Shown: positions 56,370 to 64,000 of the stretch, piece after piece
Position numbering within the stretch: position 1 is the first letter of the stretch
Layout of the letters: each line of letters starts with the position of its first letter
Origin: Streptomyces carpinensis
GTDB taxonomy: Bacteria > Actinomycetota > Actinomycetes > Streptomycetales > Streptomycetaceae
NCBI RefSeq assembly: GCF_002154505.1
Contig: NZ_MUBM01000085.1
Span: 230 to 64,229 of the forward strand
DNA length: 64,000 bases
Direction of reading: 5' to 3'
Translations under genes and position numbers: made by a program
Notes under the pieces: model-generated
Databases searched by the model: none
Seen by the model: only the letters and a program-made list of their open reading frames with translations
Told to the model about the DNA's origin: nothing

Positions 56370-56525
56370 ATGAAGCTCAAGGATCGGCCTGACGCGCTGT
56401 CGAAGTCGCTACCAGGCAGCGCCGGAGCGGACAACATGCTCTCGGTGTACAACTCCATGGCAACCTCACTGGTCAAGGTCGCGGCACACGGCGGAGCTTC
56501 CGCAGTGAAGCGGGACCCAGCGTGA
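56370..56525 (+). CDS. 51-residue small protein, unknown
   Basis: ATG at 56370 directly behind a near-perfect GGAGGAACTC ribosome-binding site, which is the main support for translation. The product begins MKLKDRPDALSKSLPGSAGA and continues DNMLSVYNSMATSLVKVAAH, then GGASAVKRDPA. It is soluble, amphipathic in its second half, and has no Cys. It overlaps the following 20-codon ORF by 4 bp (GTGA), so the two are translationally coupled. No family was recognised. Confidence 0.6.
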   Translation: MKLKDRPDALSKSLPGSAGADNMLSVYNSMATSLVKVAAHGGASAVKRDPA

Positions 56526-56584
56526 AGGCTCGGATTACGGGGGACGCGTTCAAGATCGACGCCAGCCTGAGTACCGGGCCTTGA
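56522..56584 (+). CDS. 20-residue micro-ORF coupled to the preceding gene
   Basis: GTG at 56522 overlaps the previous stop (GTGA). The product is MKARITGDAFKIDASLSTGP. It ends 41 bp before the secreted repeat protein. The overlap suggests real coupling, but such short frames occur by chance. Confidence 0.35.
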   Translation: MKARITGDAFKIDASLSTGP

Positions 56585-56625
56585 AGCTCACCTCGACGCA
56601 GATTCTCACTCACACAGGAGTCAAG

Positions 56626-57045
56626 ATGAAGCTCACTCAGCTCGTCGCAGCAGCCGTTGCGGCCGCTGCCGTTGTCACGGCCGCCGGCCCGGCCATCGCC
56701 GCCACCCCTGCGAACTGGCACATCGACAACACCCCGACAGTCACCACCGCCAACCAGTTCAACGACGGCGTCCCCGGGGTCGCGCCAGCCAACTTCCACG
56801 TGACGGCTGGTCCCGCGGTCACGCCAGCCAACTTCCACGTGACGGCCGGTCCCGCGGTCACGCCAGCCAACTTCCACGTGACGGCTGGTCCCGCGGTCAG
56901 GCCAGCCAACTTCCACGTGACGGCCGGTCCCGCGGTCACGCCAGCCAACTTCCACGTGACGGCCGGTCCCGCGGTCACCCCAGCCAACTTCCACGTGACG
57001 GCCAGTCCCGCGGTCACTCCAGCAGCTGGCGTCCAGAAGTGCTGA
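56626..57045 (+). CDS. Secreted protein built of 13-residue tandem repeats
   Basis: 139 residues from the ATG at 56626 (AGGAG 5 bp upstream). A clear Sec signal (MKLTQLVAAAVAAAAVVTAA, cleavage near AIA-AT at about 26). The mature part is almost entirely eight 13-residue units: TPANWHIDNTPTV, TTANQFNDGVPGV, then six near-identical copies of TPANFHVTAGPAV, and a tail TPAAGVQKC with the only Cys. Each copy carries N-F-H. There is no hydrophobic anchor or LPxTG. It is not a known family to me. Possible roles are a surface or biofilm structural protein, a metal-binding protein, or a repeat-type peptide precursor. It is preceded by the two small coupled ORFs. Confidence 0.75.
   Translation: MKLTQLVAAAVAAAAVVTAAGPAIAATPANWHIDNTPTVTTANQFNDGVPGVAPANFHVTAGPAVTPANFHVTAGPAVTPANFHVTAGPAVRPANFHVTAGPAVTPANFHVTAGPAVTPANFHVTASPAVTPAAGVQKC
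56782..57015 (+). repeat. Six tandem 39-bp repeats
   Basis: Six in-frame 39-bp units starting at 56782, 56821, 56860, 56899, 56938 and 56977. They differ at only a few positions (T/C in GGCT/GGCC, ACG/AGG/ACC at the unit start), indicating recent expansion. Two older, diverged units precede them at the protein level. Confidence 0.95.
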
Positions 57046-57603
57046 CGCATTGACAGCGATCCGTGCAGCCGATCCGGCCCCGGTGGACCTGTCCGGTCAC
57101 AGCACAAGGTCGGAGAGTGGCGGCGGATCGGGCCAGCCAGGGGAGGACTCTCATCTGAGCTCTGTTCAGCAAGCACCGGGTCTGATCGTGTCGGTCGCGG
57201 CTGTGCAATGGCAGAGCGGCAAGCGCGAACAGAATGGCAAGTCCAAGCAGCACGATCGCCTCGGGCACGGGCTGCTTGGCGCGCCAGAGCTGGACTGCCA
57301 ACCCGATCCAGGGCACGCGCAACCGTGCTACCCCTTGGGGTGCCGTGGGCCGAGTCCGGTGTGGAGTTGGCGTCGCCTTTGGTGATCAGGTCGTTGTTGG
57401 GACGTAGCGGGTGGACCCGATGGGTGAGCAGATGGCTGGGTCGGGTGGGGTCCTGGGCCGGCACGATGTGGGGGTGCGCTGGCGGCTGGGCCTGACCTGG
57501 ATGGGCCGGCAAGGGGCACGCCGACCCGTTCGGTGCGAGCTTGTGACGGCACGGTCGCTGAGGTGGCTTCGCTTGGTCAGCCTGCTGTCGGGCTCTGCGG
57601 GGC
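57046..57603. other. Intergenic region, possible small membrane-protein relic
   Basis: 558 bp without a convincing gene. A minus-strand frame (57014-57322, TTG start) has a hydrophobic stretch PEAIVLLGLAILFALAALPL, but it overlaps the repeat gene's 3' end and lacks a ribosome-binding site. Confidence 0.4.
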
Positions 57604-57957
57604 CTACGCCCGCGTGAACCCGTGGCTGCGCTCCACTTTCGCCACGTGCAGCGTGTAGCTCTGGTACCACTCGTCTTGTCCGCGCTTTTGCGCCGCGCGG
57701 TGTTCGGCGTTGCACCGCCACTCCGTGAGGGCGTCGGCGTCGCGGAAGTACCCGACGGTGATGCCGAGCCCGCCAGGAGTCTGCGCGTGGTCCATCCCCA
57801 GGAACCCGGGGACGTCCCTCACCAGGTCTTCCATGCCTGCGTTGGTCTCGCTGTAGCCGCTCTGGTTCTGGGTTCGCACCGTGGTGAAGACAGCCACGTA
57901 GTAGGGGGGTTCATAGGCCTCGACGGGCGCGACAGGCGCTTCCGGGTGATCGCTCAT
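57604..57957 (-). CDS. Antibiotic-biosynthesis-monooxygenase (ABM) domain protein
   Basis: 117 residues from the ATG at 57957. A ferredoxin-like ABM fold: YYVAVFTTVRTQNQSGYSET, then GFLGMDHAQTPGGLGITVGYF and DADALTEWRCNAEHRAAQKRG with a conserved WxxxxEH motif. Members include small cofactor-free monooxygenases and stress or heme-degrading enzymes such as HmoA. Substrate unknown. Divergent from the acetyltransferase operon. Confidence 0.82.
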   Translation of the reverse strand: MSDHPEAPVAPVEAYEPPYYVAVFTTVRTQNQSGYSETNAGMEDLVRDVPGFLGMDHAQTPGGLGITVGYFRDADALTEWRCNAEHRAAQKRGQDEWYQSYTLHVAKVERSHGFTRA

Positions 57958-58258
57958 GGCGCCACCGTAAGGCGGGATGCGCCCAACGATCCAGCGTCTT
58001 TTCCGAACGGGATACATAAGGCGTCGGGCTCTTGACCAAAGCTGTCTGAGCACTCCTCCAGTTCTCGGAAACGGCCACGAGCCGGCCGGCTCACAGAACG
58101 GCGCGAGGATGGGGAACACCATGGGGAACGTGAGCTGATGCGGCACTGGCGTCCGTCGCCCACGCCGAACCACCGCCCCTTCCCGCCGCCCGGCGCGACC
58201 GCACGCGTCTCTCCAGGCCGCCGTGCCCAGGGACCCGAAAGCGACGGACCAAGAGGAG

Positions 58259-58272
58259 TGTACGTTCGTACA
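58259..58272. promoter_or_regulatory. TetR operator A
   Basis: TGTACGTTCGTACA: perfect 6-bp arms around TT, 24 bp upstream of the acetyltransferase start. Confidence 0.75.
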
Positions 58273-58280
58273 TTCAGGAG

Positions 58281-58294
58281 CGTACGATCGTACA
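58281..58294. promoter_or_regulatory. TetR operator B, touching the start codon
   Basis: GTACG-AT-CGTAC within CGTACGATCGTACA, centred 22 bp from operator A (two helical turns) and ending 2 bp before the ATG. It covers the space between the AGGAG at 58276-58280 and the start, so repression could hide the ribosome-binding region or the +1 site. Confidence 0.7.
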
Positions 58295-58295
58295 C

Positions 58296-58877
58296 ATGAC
58301 GACGGACCACTTCGCTGACGACCCGCGCACCAACCTGGAACGCATGCTCGCGGGCGACCTCTACATCGCCGACGACCCGGAGATCGCGCGCAGGCAGCGG
58401 CTCGCCATGCGGCTCGCCGCCCGCTACCAGGCAGCCTACCTGGAGGACCCCGGCCAGGCCCGGCCGGTCCTGGAGGAGCTGCTCGCCTCGGTGGGCGAGG
58501 ACGTCGAGGTGCGGCCGCCGCTGTACGTCGACTACGGCAGCAACATCACCATCGGGGCCCGCACCTTCGTGAACTACCACCTCACCGCGCTGGACGTCGC
58601 GATGATCACCATCGGAGAGGACTGCCAGATCGGGCCGAACGTCCAACTCCTCACACCGACCCACCCCGTTGAGCCGCAGCCGCGGCGCGACAAGCTGGAG
58701 GCCGCCCTGCCCATCACCATCGGGGACAACGTCTGGCTCGGCGGCGGTGCCATCGTCTGCCCCGGCGTGACCATCGGGGACAACAGCGTCATCGGCGCCG
58801 GCGCCGTCGTCACCAAGGACATCCCCGCGAACGTCGTCGCCGTCGGCAACCCCGCCCGGCCGGTCCGCGGCATCTAG
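58296..58877 (+). CDS. Maltose/galactoside O-acetyltransferase-like enzyme
   Basis: 193 residues. The N-terminal Mac domain (NLERMLAGDLYIADDPEIARRQ) is followed by a left-handed beta-helix of hexapeptide repeats (YGSNITIGARTFVNYH, ITIGEDCQIGPNVQLLTPTH). The catalytic His is in the NYHLTAL segment and in TPTHPVE, and GDNVWLGGGAIVCPGVTIGD comes near the end. It transfers acetyl groups from acetyl-CoA to sugar hydroxyls. It is 13 bp upstream of a TetR gene and likely co-transcribed with it. Confidence 0.9.
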   Translation: MTTDHFADDPRTNLERMLAGDLYIADDPEIARRQRLAMRLAARYQAAYLEDPGQARPVLEELLASVGEDVEVRPPLYVDYGSNITIGARTFVNYHLTALDVAMITIGEDCQIGPNVQLLTPTHPVEPQPRRDKLEAALPITIGDNVWLGGGAIVCPGVTIGDNSVIGAGAVVTKDIPANVVAVGNPARPVRGI

Positions 58878-58890
58878 GAGTGCACCGCAG

Positions 58891-59433
58891 ATGGCCACCG
58901 GACGCACCGATCCGCAGCGGCGGGAGCGGATCCTCGCCGCCACGCTCGACCTCATCACGGACGAAGGCGTCGCCGGCGTCTCCCACCGCAAGATCGCCAC
59001 TCGCGCCGACGTGCCCCTCGGATCGATGACCTACCACTTCACCGGCATCGACGACCTGCTGCGCCAGGCCTTCACGCGCTTCGCCGACCACATCGTGGCC
59101 GTCTTCGAGCAGCACCTCGGCCGGGCAGACAGCCCCGAGCAGGCCCGTGAAGCCGTCACCGACCTGATCGACACCCTCGCAGAAGGGCCCCGGCGCGATC
59201 TCGTCCTCGCCCAGGAGCTCTACACCCTCGCGGCTCGCCACGACGAATACCGGGAGCTGGCCCGGCAATGGATGCGCCGCAGCCGCCACCTGCTGCAGCA
59301 GCACTTCGACGCGGACACCGCCCGCCAACTGGACGCGCTGATCGAGGGACTGACCCTGCACCGCGCCCTCGACGGCTCACCGCACGACCGTGAACTGACG
59401 CGTCAGGCCGTCGTCCGTATCACCACCGCCTAG
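58891..59433 (+). CDS. TetR-family regulator, probable autoregulator
   Basis: 180 residues. HTH: RRERILAATLDLITDEGVAGV, SHRKIATRADVPLGSMTYHF, then a helical ligand domain. It is the second gene of the acetyltransferase operon. The two TGTACG palindromes before the operon are its likely sites, giving negative autoregulation. The ATG at 58891 follows the previous stop by 13 bp. Confidence 0.9.
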   Translation: MATGRTDPQRRERILAATLDLITDEGVAGVSHRKIATRADVPLGSMTYHFTGIDDLLRQAFTRFADHIVAVFEQHLGRADSPEQAREAVTDLIDTLAEGPRRDLVLAQELYTLAARHDEYRELARQWMRRSRHLLQQHFDADTARQLDALIEGLTLHRALDGSPHDRELTRQAVVRITTA

Positions 59434-59503
59434 GTGTGCTGTCCCGGGACGTTGATGACACGCGTGCTGGGTGCTTGAAGACCCTTCCGTCTGCTGGTTG
59501 CGT

Positions 59504-59911
59504 CTACGACCTCCGGTGGCCGGGACGATCGCCGGACGACGTGTGTGTCCGGTCGGCCGGGTCGGCCTGCCGGGCTGTGAGCGCCGCTTCGAGGGACGGG
59601 TAGATGGGCAGGATCTCGGCCAGTCCGCTGGCTTCCAGGATCCGCTCCACCCGCCCTTCGGGACACACCAGGCGCAGCTCTCCCCCGTCCTCGTCCAACA
59701 GCGCGCGAGCGGACATGAGGGGATGCAGTGCGTCGGAATCCGTGTACGTCAGCTCGGACAGGTCCGCGATCAGGTTCAGGGGGTTCTTGTGCTTCGCGGT
59801 CACGGCGGCCACGAAGTCACGCAGCTCCTGGGCGGTGGTGGTGTCCAGTACCCCTCTGATCTCCATCACGGCCCAGCCGTTCTCCCAGTGCGACGCCAGG
59901 AACAGAGCCAT
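59504..59911 (-). CDS. STAS-domain anti-sigma-factor antagonist-like protein
   Basis: 135 residues from the ATG at 59911 (GAGAGG upstream). STAS fold: AVMEIRGVLDTTTAQELRDFV, then LIADLSELTYTDSDALHPLM. The Ser in TDSDAL is at the position phosphorylated in SpoIIAA-type antagonists, where the usual motif is DSSG/DSTG; here it is DSDA. It ends in a polar tail with TSSGDRPGHRRS. Partner-switching control of a sigma factor is the family role. No anti-sigma kinase is adjacent. Confidence 0.85.
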   Translation of the reverse strand: MALFLASHWENGWAVMEIRGVLDTTTAQELRDFVAAVTAKHKNPLNLIADLSELTYTDSDALHPLMSARALLDEDGGELRLVCPEGRVERILEASGLAEILPIYPSLEAALTARQADPADRTHTSSGDRPGHRRS

Positions 59912-60410
59912 GATCCTCTCTCCGTCTCCTGCTGCTCGGCGCCCGCCGCGGGGCCTCCGCGAAACGCGGCGCCTCGGTGCGACGGCCTCGTGCCGTGTCG
60001 TCGATACCGTCGATTCTCCTCTCGTCGGCCCGTTCTCGCTTGTCTCCCGCCGTCCGGCCGCTTCGGGATCCATCTGTCCGGGTCGACGCCCGGCCGACCG
60101 CGGGGGACGATGAAGGCGTCCCCGAGTGCCTCCCGTGAGTCCCTGTACGCCACCGTCGGAGGCTTGACAAGGACAAGCTCGAGTATTTACTCAAGCTATG
60201 TAGGCGAGGAGGGCCGAAACCGCAGCTCGCAGTGGGCGGGGAGGTGGCCCGCCCGGAGGCGCCGGACCGTGCCCGGCGCCGTGCCGGTACGTCGTCGTAC
60301 CCGGCACCCCAGCTCCCAGGATCCCTCTGCGCGCAGGGCCGGCCCACTGGGACCCCAGTCGGTGAACAGGGCCCTGGCCGCCAGGGCATGCACGAGGAGG
60401 GAGAACGCAG
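59912..60410. other. Regulatory region of dnaK, no gene seen
   Basis: About 500 bp between the divergent STAS gene and dnaK. It contains TTGACA at 60164-60169 and the HAIR-like inverted repeat at 60176-60197, then about 210 bp of leader. GAGGAGGGAGAACGCAG precedes the dnaK ATG. Confidence 0.6.
60176..60197. promoter_or_regulatory. HAIR-like (HspR) operator upstream of dnaK
   Basis: AGCTCGAGTA-TT-TACTCAAGCT is a 22-bp inverted repeat with one mismatch. It lies 6 bp after a TTGACA -35 and so covers the -10 region. It shares the GAGT/ACTCAAG half-sites of the HspR box (CTTGAGT-N7-ACTCAAG), but the two halves are 3 bp closer. Confidence 0.55.
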
Positions 60411-62263
<1,853 letters not shown>

Positions 62264-62264
<1 letters not shown>

Positions 62265-62845
62265 TGGAGAACGGTCGGCTGCAGACCACGGACCCCACAC
62301 AGCTGCAGCGTCTGCTCCGGGAACGCACGGCGGACCTGCAGCGGGTGAAGGCCGAGTACGACAACTACCGCAAACGGGTGCACCGGGACCGCATGGCCGT
62401 GCGCGAGATCGCGGCGGCCAACGTGCTGCGCGCTGTCCTGCCGGTCCTGGACGCCGTCGACCGCACCTGTGCACACGAACCCATGAGCCCCGGTCTCAGG
62501 GACATCACCGACACCTGTCGGACCCAGCTGGGATCCCTGGGACTCCAGGCGTTCGGGGAGGAGGGCGACGCGTTCGACCCCGCCTGTCACGACGCCCTGA
62601 CCCATCATGTCGCTCCGGGCGCCGACCGGCTGATCTGCACGAAGATCCTTCGCCCCGGCTACCGGCTCGGTGACCAACTGCTGCGTCCGGCCCATGTGGA
62701 GGTCACCGGGCCTCCGTCACCCGCCAGGAACTTGCTCGCGGACGACCATCGGGAACACGAGGACGGCACAGACAGGGACAGCGCACGCCCCCGTCCCCTC
62801 GGACCGATCGGCCCGGGGCATGGTGATCCGGGGACCGTGGCATAG
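62264..62845 (+). CDS. grpE: GrpE nucleotide-exchange factor
   Basis: 193 residues. The long N-terminal helix contains LQRVKAEYDNYRKRVHRDR, the GrpE signature, followed by VLRAVLPVLDAVDRTCAH and the beta-domain (FGEEGDAFDPACHDALTHH, ILRPGYRLGDQLLRPAHVEV). The C-terminal 45 residues are a polar, disordered extension (REHEDGTDRDSARPR). It releases ADP from DnaK. It starts within the dnaK stop (TGATG), so translation is coupled. The acidic N-terminal leader of housekeeping GrpE is short here. Confidence 0.92.
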
Positions 62846-63050
62846 GGCGCCTGCCGGCCCAGCCTTGTATCCGTGACTCCTGTGCGCTTTCGACGGGTGC
62901 GCACGCGCCGCACGCGCGGTTCTCCGGATGCAGATGCGAGGAAAAATCTTGGAACACATCTTATCTGCAGTCTCTTCGAGCCGTTTGACGTGGCATGTGC
63001 GTTTGCGTGTGGCGGGTATTCGGGTACGGTGCTCCGGGAGGTGGTAGCCC

Positions 63051-63542
63051 GTGAGCCAGTCCCTCGCAGCTGCCGACAGGGCCGCCGGTCAGGTGGCCGA
63101 ACTCGTCATCACCGGCGACCTGGCCCGGCCGGCCCGGATGACGGTGTCCGACCTGCTCGCCTGGCCTCAGCACCAGGCGGAGGTCGCCTTCGAGTGCGCC
63201 ACCAGCGGCATCCAGCACCACCGCTTCACCGGACCGCTCCTGCACGACGTGCTCACCGACACTGGACCCGCCTTCGACCTCGCCCGCCGCAAGGACCGTC
63301 TGCGCTTCCTGATCGCCGTACGCGGCGCGGACGGCCACCACGCGGTGCTGTCCTGGGCGGAGATCGACCCGGACTTCGGCGGCGCCCCCGTACTGCTCGC
63401 GGCCACCCTCGACGACACCCCGCTCGACCCGGTCGGACCGCAGCTGGTGCTCCCGCAGGACCGCTGCGGGGCACGCCACATCAGCGGCATCGACGCGATA
63501 CGGGTGGACGGCGGCTACTCCGCGATGAGCCGAGCCTGGTGA
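63051..63542 (+). CDS. Small sulfite-oxidase-fold (molybdopterin-binding domain-like) protein
   Basis: 163 residues from the GTG at 63051 (GGGAGG upstream). It resembles the oxidoreductase molybdopterin-binding fold: LVITGDLARPARMTVSDLLAW, VAFECATSGIQHHRFTGPLLHDVL and DGHHAVLSWAEIDPDFGG, ending GARHISGIDAIRVDGG. The Cys of FECATSG sits where sulfite-oxidase family proteins carry the molybdenum-ligating Cys. At 163 residues it is a stand-alone domain without heme or dimerisation parts. The reaction is unknown. Confidence 0.8.
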   Translation: MSQSLAAADRAAGQVAELVITGDLARPARMTVSDLLAWPQHQAEVAFECATSGIQHHRFTGPLLHDVLTDTGPAFDLARRKDRLRFLIAVRGADGHHAVLSWAEIDPDFGGAPVLLAATLDDTPLDPVGPQLVLPQDRCGARHISGIDAIRVDGGYSAMSRAW

Positions 63543-64000
63543 TCCGGCACAGGCGCGACCTCCTCGTCTGATGATCCGTCGAAGGGCTCTCTGCGGCCTC
63601 TTCCGACCAACTGTTCGCGGCGCGCCCGCAGGCCGCCCAAGCCGCCTCGGCCGCCCGGACCGACTGCACCGCAGGCTGCGCCACGACCGTGTGCCCGAGG
63701 GCGGCTGGTCGTGGGAGCGGCTGCAGCCGTGAGGACCGCGGCCCGCTACCAGGACTGCTCACGGTTCCGACACCCCCCGCGTCGCGGGCCACACCCGGTC
63801 GCGTGTCGGGGGCAGTTCGGCGCAGCGGACGCCGGCGCGTCACGAGGGCCCTGATGCCATGAGGGGTCCGCTTCCTGCCCCGGTGCTTCATCGTCGCGGC
63901 TGCCTGGTCCGGCTCTTGATGCATCGGTGAGTGCGGGCGCAAGCTGACAGCGTGGGTTCGTCCGAGTCGGACGTGGGGGGATCCTGGATGGGGCGTGTGT
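63543..64000. other. Terminal region, no intact gene
   Basis: No convincing gene to the window end. A plus-strand frame ending at 63732 reads DRLHRRLRHDRVPEGGWSWE, which resembles the tail of pyridoxamine-phosphate-oxidase-like flavoproteins (DRLHDR...ERL.P). Upstream homology could not be followed, so it is at best a scrap. Confidence 0.35.

Larger units (their letters stand above)
57958..58295. other. Divergent intergenic region with TetR operators
   Basis: 338 bp without a gene. The right end carries two TGTACG-type palindromes. The remainder shows no clear promoter hexamers. Confidence 0.5.

Noticed and set aside
56782..57015. 39-bp direct repeats considered as a CRISPR array
   Set aside because: Units are contiguous without unique spacers and remain in frame inside a signal-peptide-bearing protein.
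57014..57322. Minus-strand frame with one hydrophobic helix
   Set aside because: TTG start without a Shine-Dalgarno, overlaps the 3' end of the repeat-protein gene.
63572..63732. Tail of a pyridoxamine-phosphate-oxidase-like protein
   Set aside because: Only about 20 residues resemble the family; no upstream domain in any frame.

Overview
This 64 kb window comes from a very GC-rich actinomycete, most likely a Streptomyces. The evidence is the GC-dominated third codon positions, promoters with TTGAC/TAGRRT hexamers, many Tat-type secretion signals, and families typical of that genus (HelR, Rgt, GH64 and GH19 secreted enzymes, DUF5996, a second dnaK-grpE pair). No tRNA, rRNA, CRISPR array, phage module or intact insertion sequence was found. 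Layout: (1) 1-2344 holds the end of a carboxymuconolactone-decarboxylase-like gene and a divergent LysR/NADP-oxidoreductase pair. (2) 2391-6050 is a probable rifamycin-resistance cassette. A glycosyltransferase (rgt) and an RNA-polymerase-protecting HelD-type ATPase (helR) follow a strong palindrome resembling the rifamycin-associated element, with a weaker copy before helR. (3) 6860-21260 is a run of five secreted glycosidases on the minus strand (GH59, GH63/MGH1-like, GH78, GH106, GH127). Together they suit removal of galactose, rhamnose and beta-arabinofuranose side chains from plant cell-wall polymers. (4) 21580-25590 encodes a 1222-residue CHAT-peptidase/TPR protein coupled to a small membrane protein, an unexplained two-gene unit. 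(5) 25885-28339 holds membrane proteins, including an NRAMP metal transporter. (6) 28384-39463 is a complete soluble di-iron monooxygenase operon of the propane monooxygenase (prm/mim) type. It encodes the alpha, reductase, beta and coupling proteins, an amidohydrolase, a DUF59 protein, an alcohol dehydrogenase and a dedicated GroEL, with a divergent AcoR/MimR-like activator. All six iron ligands are present in the alpha subunit. (7) 39642-41756 holds a DUF5996 protein and an SDR. (8) 41889-46233 holds antifungal or wall-degrading secreted enzymes (GH64 beta-1,3-glucanase, GH19 chitinase) and a damaged GH88 gene. (9) 46383-49234 holds a TetR/SDR divergent pair with two 19-bp operators, and a Ku protein. 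(10) 49235-54922 is a second plant-glycan locus: a GH78 5' remnant, a six-hairpin glycosidase and a GH29 fucosidase. It is preceded by a 33-bp perfect palindrome whose core also occurs upstream of the first glycosidase run. (11) 55557-57045 holds a truncated GPP34-like gene, then two tiny coupled ORFs and a secreted protein made of eight 13-residue repeats. (12) 57604-63542 holds an ABM-domain protein, an autoregulated acetyltransferase/TetR operon, a STAS protein, dnaK-grpE with a HAIR-like operator, and a small sulfite-oxidase-fold protein. The leading candidates for something new are the CHAT-TPR/membrane pair, the repeat-protein locus at 56.4-57.0 kb, and the shared LacI-type operators linking the two glycan loci.
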